Assembly: GCA_900315075.1 (NCBI GenBank) | Contig: OMXV01000064.1 | Coordinates: 1-47,408 of the forward strand | From: an uncultured Prevotellaceae bacterium | Lineage (GTDB): Bacteria > Bacteroidota > Bacteroidia > Bacteroidales > Bacteroidaceae | Direction of reading: 5' to 3' | Length of the DNA stretch: 47,408 bases | Shown here: one piece after another, positions 41,253 to 47,408 of the stretch | Layout of the letters: each line of letters opens with the position of its first letter | Position numbering within the stretch: the first letter of the stretch is position 1 | Notes under the pieces: model-generated | Database searches by the model: none | The model's input: only the letters and a program-made list of their open reading frames with translations | Told to the model about the DNA's origin: nothing | Position numbers and translations under genes: made by a program

Positions 41253-42389
41253 ATGCGAATGAAAAAACTGAAAAAACGAATTTATATGGACCGTAGTACT
41301 CAAATCATTCGAACAAGTTGGATAGGCATAGTTGCTAACCTCCTCTTAGCAGGTTTTAAGGCTGCTGTAGGCCTTATAGCCAACTCTGTTGCTATTGTAA
41401 TGGATGCTGTTAATAACCTCAGCGATGCACTGTCAAGTGTCATCACCATTGTTGGCACAAAACTATCTCAACGACCAGCAGACAGAAAACATCCCTTCGG
41501 CTTTGGCCGCATTGAGTATTTTAGTGCCATCATTATTGCTGTCATTGTTTTGTCAGCAGGCATCACCTCACTCATTGAATCGGCCAAGAAGATTTTCTAT
41601 CCGACACAACCAGAATATACCAAGACAACACTCATTGTCATTGTTGTAGCGATTGTGGTGAAACTGGTGCTGGGCAGGTATGTAAAGAATAAAGGGATGC
41701 AACTGAATAGCGATGCCCTGATAGCTTCAGGCTCAGATGCCCTGTTTGATGCTATTATAACTTTGACGACCCTCGTCTCGGCTGGTGTTATGCTGTTGTG
41801 GGATATTTCGCTTGATGGTATCCTTGGTGTTCTCATTTCTATTGTCATCATCAAGGCTGGTGTCGAAATGTTATCCTCCCCTGTCAACGAACTGTTAGGC
41901 ACCAGTATTTCTGCCGAGCTCACCAATCAAATCAAAAAGGAGGTATCCGAATTTGAGGGAGTACATGGCGTGTACGACCTGATACTCCACAATTACGGCC
42001 CGAATATGAAGATTGGCTCGTTACACATCAACGTTTATGACACGATGTCGGCTCACGAAATACATGGTCTTACTCGCAAGATTACCATGCAGATGTTGGC
42101 GCGTCATGATATCATCCTGACCGTTGGTATCTATGCTATTGCAACAGGAGATAACAAACGGGCAGAGTTGCAGACAAAGGTCTTGAAGGCTCTTGTTTCA
42201 AACAAGGATATTGTTCAGGTTCATGGCTTCTATTATTCAGAAAAGGAGAATATGATTTCAGTCGATATTGTTCCTGACATTTCCATTCACGACGACAAAG
42301 CTTTTGCAAGTCATCTCATCAACGAGATTCAACCCTTAGTGCCAGGAATGCACTTGGAAATAGTGGTAGACCATAATTATAGCGAGTAA
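41253..42389 (+). CDS. Cation diffusion facilitator (CDF) transporter
   Basis: A 378-residue inner-membrane metal exporter. Six helices (about 25-225) hold the metal sites: DAVNNLSDALSS in TM2, the HPFGFGRIEYFSA loop and SDALFDAI in TM5. A cytoplasmic ferredoxin-like domain follows (about 225-305), and a second C-terminal stretch (VHGFYYSEKENMISVDIVPD) resembles a repeat of it, making the protein longer than the usual 300 residues. It exports Zn2+, Mn2+ or Fe2+ against protons. ATG 41286 (MDRSTQIIRTS) is an alternative start. The gene follows a pseudogene fragment. Confidence 0.92.
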   Translation: MRMKKLKKRIYMDRSTQIIRTSWIGIVANLLLAGFKAAVGLIANSVAIVMDAVNNLSDALSSVITIVGTKLSQRPADRKHPFGFGRIEYFSAIIIAVIVLSAGITSLIESAKKIFYPTQPEYTKTTLIVIVVAIVVKLVLGRYVKNKGMQLNSDALIASGSDALFDAIITLTTLVSAGVMLLWDISLDGILGVLISIVIIKAGVEMLSSPVNELLGTSISAELTNQIKKEVSEFEGVHGVYDLILHNYGPNMKIGSLHINVYDTMSAHEIHGLTRKITMQMLARHDIILTVGIYAIATGDNKRAELQTKVLKALVSNKDIVQVHGFYYSEKENMISVDIVPDISIHDDKAFASHLINEIQPLVPGMHLEIVVDHNYSE

Positions 42390-42451
42390 ATTCCAGGATG
42401 ATTTGCCTGAAACAAATGTGTGTATCCGAAAGGATTCTTCAAAAAAAGTGT

Positions 42452-42459
42452 TACTTTTG
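42452..42459 (+). promoter_or_regulatory. -7 box of the gene at 42579
   Basis: TACTTTTG lies inside the long open frame that begins at 42420, so that upstream start cannot be used. A leader of about 115 bases precedes ATG 42579. Confidence 0.6.
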
Positions 42460-42578
42460 CAGTCTTGGTATCTTTCCTGCGTGTTATAGTCATTGCCAAT
42501 GAACTTCACATGCTCTGTTTGCGCAAAAGAACAGAGGGATTATTGAGCAAGACAAATGGTAATTCATCAGATAATACA

Positions 42579-42893
42579 ATGAACAAGAAATTTCCATACG
42601 GTTACAATGTGAATGCCTATATAGATAAGGCATTCGAACAAATGAAGGAGGACTTTCCCTGGGCAACAAGGGACATGATTGCAGAGCATACCAATTATGG
42701 TATTGAGAAAGTGGGCGACAACTATCAGTTTGTCTCTTATTACTCGATGTATGATGGCACGTTAAAGGCATATCCATTGGAGGAGTTTCTTGACAAGTAT
42801 CTTGAACTGGTTAATCCCGGCTCGTTCTACGTTGGCAGGGTTGACCTTGAAAATGCCAAAGGGCTTAAAGAGTTCCTTGGCTTCCGAGTATGA
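42579..42893 (+). CDS. Small cytosolic protein of unknown function
   Basis: From ATG 42579 the protein has 104 residues: MNKKFPYGYNVNAYIDKAFEQ, then EDFPWATRDMIAEHTNYGIEKVG and a C-terminal DKYLELVNPGSFYVGRVDLEN, quoted in parts. It has an alpha-beta look with no signal or membrane helix. The upstream residues of the frame (from 42420) overlap the promoter and are excluded. No family was recognised. It is 54 bases ahead of the lipoprotein gene at 42948. Confidence 0.65.
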   Translation: MNKKFPYGYNVNAYIDKAFEQMKEDFPWATRDMIAEHTNYGIEKVGDNYQFVSYYSMYDGTLKAYPLEEFLDKYLELVNPGSFYVGRVDLENAKGLKEFLGFRV

Positions 42894-42947
42894 ATATGAA
42901 CAAATGACACACTATAATTTGATGGGAAAATGAATAATATTATTGTT

Positions 42948-43823
42948 ATGAAGAAGAATTCTGTTAAAAATGGTCGGATGAAATACAATGTATTGATAAT
43001 GCTGTTGATTTGCGTTATTACCTCAGCATCATGCAACGGCCAACAAAAACAAGCGCAGGTAGGGAGCAAAGACGTTGCTAATGATAACCCGAAGGTTGAG
43101 AAAGCCAAGAAAGATATTGTCGGCTGTATCAAAGAACTGTATGCCGTAATAGCCCAGAAAAAAGAAGAAAGCACCGAACGTTTTGCATGTCATACTTGGT
43201 GGGATACGGTAGCAGCGGTTGAGAAAAAAGATGCTGACTTAGAAGAAATCGGCTTCTTCAACGATGACCTTTGGACCCAGATGCAGGATGATAACCCTGA
43301 TGATTTTGAGGTTCGCGATATTAAGTTCCTACAGATGGACGTTGAAAAAGGCACGGCTTTGGTCGATTTCGTTCTCTGGAGTTCCATTCAGACCGTTCAC
43401 CAGAAATTCGAGTTCTGCCGTGAGGATGGTGACTGGCGCATACACAATATCATCAGATACAACACAGATTCTGACGGGAAAGAGGCTGAATCTGACTTAA
43501 TGAGGGAAATGCGAAACTATCTTGCAGAGTTCCAGGAGGAAGCGACAGAACTGACTTACGCTAATATGGAGGGAATATATGACAGCCTCGATGAAAACAT
43601 GAACAGCGAGAGCCGTTTTTGCCTGAATGCGGATGGCACCGCTACATGGGGTATGATAGGTAGTCTTAACTATACGGAGTACACCTATACCATCAATGGT
43701 AATACCATTTGCCTGAGGCCTAAGGACGTGGACTCAGAAGAAGACTGCTATGAGTATGACAAGGATACCCGAACCCTGAAGAATGAGCAAGGTGCAGTCT
43801 ATTATCGCCAGGTTGTAGAATGA
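42948..43823 (+). CDS. Lipoprotein with NTF2-like (DUF3828-type) domain
   Basis: An envelope lipoprotein with lipobox TSASC. The start is chosen at 42948, with 42930 and 42978 also possible. After a charged linker, residues about 55-180 look like a DUF3828/NTF2-type fold: KDIVGCIKELYAVIAQKKEES, then FEVRDIKFLQMDVEKGTALVDF and WRIHNIIRY. A second beta-rich part (about 200-292) has LNADGTATWGMIGSLNYTEYTY, quoted in part, resembling a small lipocalin-like strand set. Function is unknown. It is followed by a type A mobile element on the opposite strand. Confidence 0.7.
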   Translation: MKKNSVKNGRMKYNVLIMLLICVITSASCNGQQKQAQVGSKDVANDNPKVEKAKKDIVGCIKELYAVIAQKKEESTERFACHTWWDTVAAVEKKDADLEEIGFFNDDLWTQMQDDNPDDFEVRDIKFLQMDVEKGTALVDFVLWSSIQTVHQKFEFCREDGDWRIHNIIRYNTDSDGKEAESDLMREMRNYLAEFQEEATELTYANMEGIYDSLDENMNSESRFCLNADGTATWGMIGSLNYTEYTYTINGNTICLRPKDVDSEEDCYEYDKDTRTLKNEQGAVYYRQVVE

Positions 43824-43853
43824 CAGTTACTGGCGTATTACAAATAATATTGA

Positions 43854-43996
43854 CTCAACTTTCTCAAGTTCCTGTTTCGTCTGGTTTTTAGGATTTTAGG
43901 TCGCTTCGCTTGCAGGTTTTAAGGTGATATATGTATGGCTAACGATATGCTTGAGCAAATCTCACCTCATAAAGTTGAGGACTTACCAAACTTCAG
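43854..43996 (-). mobile_element. MITE-like element, type A copy 3
   Basis: 143 bp in reverse orientation. Ends on its own strand: CTGAAGTTTGGTAAG, and in reverse complement CTCAACTTTCTCAAG. Both flanks are the exact 9-mer TAATATTGA (43845-43853 and 43997-44005). The interior lacks the tandem TAGGTTATGAGGT words but keeps the ATACATATATCACCTT block. The remaining bases to 44117 hold no gene. Confidence 0.92.
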
Positions 43997-44117
43997 TAAT
44001 ATTGATAAAATTACTATCAATATATGGAACTACAAGACAAAGTAATGAATTCATTCGAATAAGAGCATTCAGATTCAGAATAGGAAAAATAAAGAAGAAG
44101 TAAAGAATAGACTATTT

Positions 44118-45077
44118 ATGAAAATCCCTACCCTATTCAAGGAATACATCTGGCTGATTGAGACTATCAACCGGGCTGGAAAGATTACATTTGCTGAAAT
44201 CAATGAGCGATGGAGACGTAAAGAGGAAAGCGGCGGTGTGGAGTTCTCACGCACTACTTTCAATCGACACCGTGATGCCATCTTCGACATGTTCGGCGTC
44301 ATAATTGAATGTGACAGGAAGGATGGGTACCGCTATTACATCTACAACAAGGAGGTGCTGGAGGAGGACAGTGTGCAGAACTGGCTGTTCTCTACTCTCA
44401 GCGTGAGCAACATGCTCAATGAGAACGTGGGGCTTCAACATCGTATACTATTGGAGAGTATCCCCTCTGGCGACGTTCATCTGCAACAAATCATCAAGGC
44501 AATGCGAGAAAGCCGAAGGATGATGATTACCTATCGCCGATATGGCGCTGCTTCGGCCAACTCATTCTCCGTGGCACCCTACTGTGTGAAACTATTCCGA
44601 CGCAGGTGGTATGTTCTCGTGACAATCCCAAGACCGTCGTTTGTTGATGGCGAGGAGAAGGTTATGGACAAGTTCGCCATTTTCTCACTCGACCGCATAG
44701 AGAATGTGGAACTGCAACAAACGAAATACACTGTCAATCCCGACTTCGACGCGGCGGCATTTTTCGATGAGTGCTTCGGTATTGTAGTGGGAGACGGCAG
44801 CAAACCGACACAAATAGTCCTCCGTGCTTATGGGCTGGAACCTCATTATATGCGTGACCTGCCTGTGCATCACTCACAACGGGAAATCAAGCAGACTGAT
44901 GAATACACTGATTTTGAAGTGTATATGCGCCCAACATCCGACTTCAAGGGATATGTCTTGTCAAAAGGCGAATGGCTTCAAGTTCTCTCGCCAGAATGGC
45001 TAGCTCAAGACATCCAAAAATGGCACCAGGCTGCCATTGACAGATATAAAAAGTCTGAAAATCAAGAAAATCAATAG
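44118..45077 (+). CDS. WYL-domain transcriptional regulator
   Basis: A 319-residue regulator. An N-terminal winged-helix region (about 1-95, with TINRAGKITFAEINERW and FSRTTFNRHRDAIFDMFG) is followed by a WYL domain (about 150-230: ITYRRYG and the core RRRWYVLVT) and a C-terminal extension (VLRAYGLEPHYMRDLPVHHSQ). WYL regulators sense oligonucleotides or small ligands and often control defence or stress genes. It is upstream of a HIRAN/Sel1 remnant, and a palindrome at that gene's promoter is a likely operator. A terminator-like stem lies at its 3' end. Confidence 0.9.
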   Translation: MKIPTLFKEYIWLIETINRAGKITFAEINERWRRKEESGGVEFSRTTFNRHRDAIFDMFGVIIECDRKDGYRYYIYNKEVLEEDSVQNWLFSTLSVSNMLNENVGLQHRILLESIPSGDVHLQQIIKAMRESRRMMITYRRYGAASANSFSVAPYCVKLFRRRWYVLVTIPRPSFVDGEEKVMDKFAIFSLDRIENVELQQTKYTVNPDFDAAAFFDECFGIVVGDGSKPTQIVLRAYGLEPHYMRDLPVHHSQREIKQTDEYTDFEVYMRPTSDFKGYVLSKGEWLQVLSPEWLAQDIQKWHQAAIDRYKKSENQENQ

Positions 45078-45098
45078 AAAAATCGATTTTTTCTTGAT
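45061..45098 (+). terminator. Stem-loop after the WYL gene
   Basis: ATCAAGAAAATC (from 45061) pairs with GATTTTTTCTTGAT (45085-45098) around an A-rich loop. The arms overlap the last codons and the stop. Confidence 0.6.
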
Positions 45099-45136
45099 GT
45101 TGTACCACGTTATGGTGCAACCCGCTTCTACCTTTG
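45099..45136 (+). promoter_or_regulatory. Promoter with palindromic operator for the HIRAN/Sel1 gene
   Basis: GTTGTACCA-CGTTA-TGGTGCAAC (45099-45121) is a nine-base inverted repeat with one mismatch. It sits over the -33 position of the -7 box TACCTTTG (45129-45136). The adjacent WYL regulator is a candidate binder. Confidence 0.65.
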
Positions 45137-45177
45137 CATTCGTTAAAATGATAGTTTAACTAAAAACATTCAAGATT

Positions 45178-45881
45178 ATGGAAGCAAAGAAGAAGTATTT
45201 CATGGATTGCCACTTGGCTGGCCGCAAGTACCACGATGCAGATGAAGTGTGGGACAAGTTGAAGGTGGGGACATTACTACAGTTGGTACGTTCTTCGAAG
45301 ATGGCATGTGTGTCAAACCCGATATTAATGCCGCCGTCTATTGGTATGAGCAGGCAGTAGAATGGGGCAATGACCTGGCACGAAGCAACCTTGCCGACAT
45401 TCTGCGCAAGGGAAGTCAGGGTTATCCCAAAGACCTGCGTCGTGCCTTTGAACTTTACAAGGAATGTGAACTGCCCTATGCCCACTACCGCGTTGGCGAG
45501 TTCTACGAGCACGGCTGGGGTGTTCGCCAGGACCTTGAAGCCGCCAAGGCATACTATCGCCAGGCATATCGTGAAGGCCACGGACTTGCCAATAAAAAAC
45601 TGAAAGAGTGGAACTTTTTGGAGGGAACCACAAATAATTATCCTTGCAACACTACTGATGAGGGAAATGCCACGAACTCAAAAGCCAAGAAATATGAGGT
45701 GAGGTACCATGAGTGGGGTGATGGCAGCGACTACAATTGGTGTTACTGTGATACTAAGGAGGAAGCTGTGAATACAGTCAAGGATTTCTATGCTAACGAC
45801 CCGGGGAACGTCTATGAGCACCTGTATGTACTTGAGATATGGCCAGATGGAACAAAGAAAAATATACCTGTAGATAGGTGA
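45178..45881 (+). pseudogene. HIRAN-domain front joined out of frame to Sel1 repeats
   Basis: ATG 45178 reads EAKKKYFMDCHLAGRKYHDA, then EVWDKLKVGTLLQLVR, the start of a HIRAN DNA-end-binding domain. At about 45285-45292 similarity moves to the next frame, which reads GTFFEDGMCVKPDINAAVYW and two Sel1-like repeats (RAFELYKECELPYAHYRVGE; DLEAAKAYYRQAYREG), then a C-terminal part VRYHEWGDGSDYNWCYCD to 45881. The rest of HIRAN and the first repeats are deleted and the frame is broken. The intact gene would have linked DNA binding to protein-interaction repeats beside the WYL regulator. The downstream frame might still be translated from GTG 45249. Confidence 0.8.
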
Positions 45882-45889
45882 ACGTATGG

Positions 45890-45952
45890 CAGCGATACTA
45901 TAACCCGAGAAAGCAAACCGCCTCTCGCGGAACCTTTGGTGGACGCAGGTAA
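45890..45952 (+). pseudogene. C-terminal fragment of an Asn/His-rich-family paralogue
   Basis: In one frame it reads QRYYNPRKQTASRGTFGGRR-stop (TAA 45950-45952). This matches the C-terminus TASRGAFGGARR of the secreted protein at 34377. The following hairpins also match those after 34377. It is the tail of a third family copy. Confidence 0.8.
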
Positions 45953-45973
45953 GCGCATACACGACATAGACAG

Positions 45974-46037
45974 CATGGGAGACCATGATGCACTGACAAT
46001 CTCCACACTCTCGATTTTGGGGGCGTGGAGAGTTTTT
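45974..46037 (+). terminator. GNRA-loop hairpin plus terminator, copy B
   Basis: CATGG-GAGA-CCATG (45974-45987) has the same stem as copy A and another GNRA loop. CTCCAC (46001-46006) pairs with GTGGAG (46025-46030), followed by AGTTTTTA. Loop and stem changes relative to 35207-35261 keep the shape. Confidence 0.75.
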
Positions 46038-46113
46038 ATTTGATGTATTGAAGGTGATTTTTTCAAGTAAATACTTAATTCTGATTAGTCCACTTTTACT
46101 AACCTGTATCAAT

Positions 46114-46175
46114 GCGCAATACATAAAAACCCAAGTTTTAGGTATTGCGCCATTCATTTTTCCGCCATACCTTTG
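46114..46175 (+). promoter_or_regulatory. Promoter of DUF2023-fldA with 15-bp palindrome
   Basis: GCGCAATAC (46114-46122) and GTATTGCGC (46142-46150) are exact inverted copies. The inner TAAAA/TTTTA extends the pairing to 15 positions with one mismatch. The right arm covers the -33 TTG (46145-46147), 20 bases before the -7 TACCTTTG (46168-46175), a typical repressor site. Confidence 0.75.
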
Positions 46176-46200
46176 CACTCACAAAAATGATTACACGATA

Positions 46201-46560
46201 ATGAGAACAACGACCATGTCCAGGCAGATGATGGTACTGATGAACCACATCTATGAACTTCGAAAAGGTGTGCGCCAGATGGTGCTGTTCACCTGCAACA
46301 AGAAATATGGTGAGCAGATTGCCGGACGTTTGGAGAGTAAGGGCATCCCCTATGTACTTCAACCTGTAGGACAGCAGAATCTGAACTTCTACTTCGGGCG
46401 ACGCGAGTGCCTGGAGGCCATTCGGCTCATCATCACCCGCCCACTGTGCCAACTCACGCCCGAAGAGGATTTTATCCTCGGTGCCATGCTCGGATATGAC
46501 ATCTGCGCCCAATGTGAACGCTATTGCCAAAGGAAAGGCCGTCATAACAACAGAAACTAA
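46201..46560 (+). CDS. DUF2023-family protein
   Basis: From ATG 46201 (46216 also possible) the protein has 119 residues: MNHIYELRKGVRQMVLFTC, then RLESKGIPYVLQPVGQQNLNFYFG, quoted in part, and LTPEEDFILGAMLGYDICAQCERY. All are hallmarks of DUF2023. The frame before 46201 overlaps the promoter. DUF2023 genes regularly precede flavodoxin in Bacteroidota, so it probably assists flavodoxin function or maturation. That is an inference from position. Co-transcribed with fldA (19-base gap). Confidence 0.92.
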   Translation: MRTTTMSRQMMVLMNHIYELRKGVRQMVLFTCNKKYGEQIAGRLESKGIPYVLQPVGQQNLNFYFGRRECLEAIRLIITRPLCQLTPEEDFILGAMLGYDICAQCERYCQRKGRHNNRN

Positions 46561-46579
46561 CCATTAAAAAATGTAATAA

Positions 46580-47074
46580 ATGAACTCAACAATTGTCATC
46601 TATGGTTCCTCGACAGGAACCTGCGAGGCCATCGCAGAGAAGATAGCCTCGAAACTAGGCTGTGAAGCCTTAAACGTACAAGACCTTACAACGGACATCA
46701 TCAACAACCACCAGAACTTGATTCTCGGTACCTCCACCTGGGGAGCAGGAGAGATGCAAGACGATTGGTACGATGGTGTGAAAACCTTACAGAATGCCGA
46801 CCTTAGTGGCAAAACCATTGCTTTGTTCGGGTGCGGTGACTGCGAGTCATACAGCGACACCTTTGTAGGTGGCATCGGCGAACTCTACAATGGAATTAAA
46901 GACAGCGGCGCCAACTTCATCGGCAGCGTGGACACCGACGGCTACACCTTCGACGACTCAGAGGCCGTCATCGACGGCAAGTTCATCGGTCTGCCCCTCG
47001 ACGATATCAACGAGGACGACAAGACTGACACGCGAATCGAAGACTGGCTCTCTGCCGTCTACCCTGAATTGTAA
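46580..47074 (+). CDS. fldA: Flavodoxin
   Basis: A 164-residue long-chain flavodoxin. The FMN phosphate loop is YGSSTGTCEAIA (about 8-19). The aromatic FMN-stacking regions are GTSTWGAGEMQDDWYD (about 50-65) and FGCGDCESYSDTF (about 83-96). The end KTDTRIEDWLSAVYPEL is typical. It carries electrons in place of ferredoxin, usually under iron limitation, in the cytosol. Regulation by iron or redox through the palindrome at 46114-46150 is plausible but unproven. Confidence 0.95.
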   Translation: MNSTIVIYGSSTGTCEAIAEKIASKLGCEALNVQDLTTDIINNHQNLILGTSTWGAGEMQDDWYDGVKTLQNADLSGKTIALFGCGDCESYSDTFVGGIGELYNGIKDSGANFIGSVDTDGYTFDDSEAVIDGKFIGLPLDDINEDDKTDTRIEDWLSAVYPEL

Positions 47075-47111
47075 CAACATTTGTGCTTTTAGAGTGTAAG
47101 TATAATGTATT

Positions 47112-47408
47112 TAAGTTTCGCAAGTGCATTTATACTCAGACGGCCTGTAAGGCCAATGAGCAATCAGGGTTTATAGTGTGAAAGGGAAAATTCGCCCCAA
47201 AGGGGCAAAAGCTTTATAAATTATGATGACTCTTTTGCCCTTACTTTAACTTTGCAGTCTGTAAAAAGAGTCCTAAATAACTCTTAAAATATTTAACATT
47301 CAATATACGGAAAAATATACCAGTTATTCCTTACCTTTGTTGTAGAAAGGAAGGATTGACTGCCGGAGGTCACCCTAATTGCCCTTGAAGACCATGAGCT
47401 TATGCCCT
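47112..47408 (+). other. Right-edge non-coding stretch with repeat end and two -7 boxes
   Basis: TTAAGTTTCGCAAGTGCA (from 47112) is the left end of the MITE-like family without its usual interior. Then come GGCC-rich words, a CCCC-AAA-GGGG hairpin (47196-47206 region), TAACTTTG (47247-47254) and TACCTTTG (47332-47339). The next gene probably starts beyond the edge or just at it. Confidence 0.45.

Overview
The window looks like a chromosomal segment of a Prevotella/Segatella-type member of the Bacteroidota. Promoters follow the Bacteroidota pattern (a -7 box TAnnTTTG, sometimes a -33 TTTG) and Shine-Dalgarno sequences are mostly absent. The gene families also fit: GH43, GH5, GH106, S41 and S8 peptidases with a type-IX-secretion-like tail, DUF6273 lipoproteins, and a DUF2023-flavodoxin pair. 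No rRNA, tRNA, CRISPR array, phage module or intact transposase gene was recognised. The genus is an inference from these traits.

Layout. 1-2.4 kb: end of an aldo/keto reductase, a flavodoxin/ferredoxin fusion, a sugar acetyltransferase and a lipoprotein. 2.4-4.3 kb: a truncated secreted-protein gene fused tail to tail with a broken subtilisin. 4.3-10.8 kb: an S41 peptidase, a zinc-ribbon/PNPOx fusion, a decayed cysteine hydrolase, a CDP-alcohol phosphatidyltransferase, an FMN reductase, a CAT-like acyltransferase, a GNAT enzyme and a membrane-protein stub. 11-16 kb: a GH13 lipoprotein, a nitroreductase and a three-domain ligase-ACP-acyltransferase. 16-20 kb: tandem DUF6273 lipoproteins disturbed by an inserted gene and by mobile repeats, then a 5'-truncated CE1 esterase. 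20-28 kb: an AraC regulator divergent from a very large GH5-GH106 enzyme, an FGE-like secreted protein and a DMT transporter. 28-36.7 kb: manA, a NifX/M13 deletion scar, GNAT, GH43, an Asn/His-rich secreted protein, and a divergent HxlR-cupin pair. 37-47 kb: an acyl-ACP thioesterase, a UGSC-type protein, a second sugar acetyltransferase, a CDF metal exporter, a WYL regulator next to a broken HIRAN/Sel1 gene, and a DUF2023-fldA operon.

The strongest unexplained signal is a superfamily of short non-coding mobile elements with imperfect terminal inverted repeats (core CTSAASTTT). Three copies carry exact 8-9 bp target-site duplications (17742-17853, 32361-32517, 43854-43996). A fourth (28300-28452) has a 7 bp duplication. 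A fifth (7946-8118) has near-identical 18-19 bp flanks. One copy is nested in the end of a related hairpin element (32237-32357). No transposase lies in the window, so they look like MITEs driven from elsewhere.

Other structure: a repeat of about 84 bp whose two copies keep the same folded shape with compensatory changes (30755-30838, 39897-39980); a gene family present as 5' fragment, full copy and 3' fragment, with shared flanking RNA hairpins; and perfect or near-perfect palindromes at several promoters. Many loci are deletion scars in which promoter and start survive but the body of the gene is gone, so this is an eroding accessory region interspersed with intact metabolic genes.
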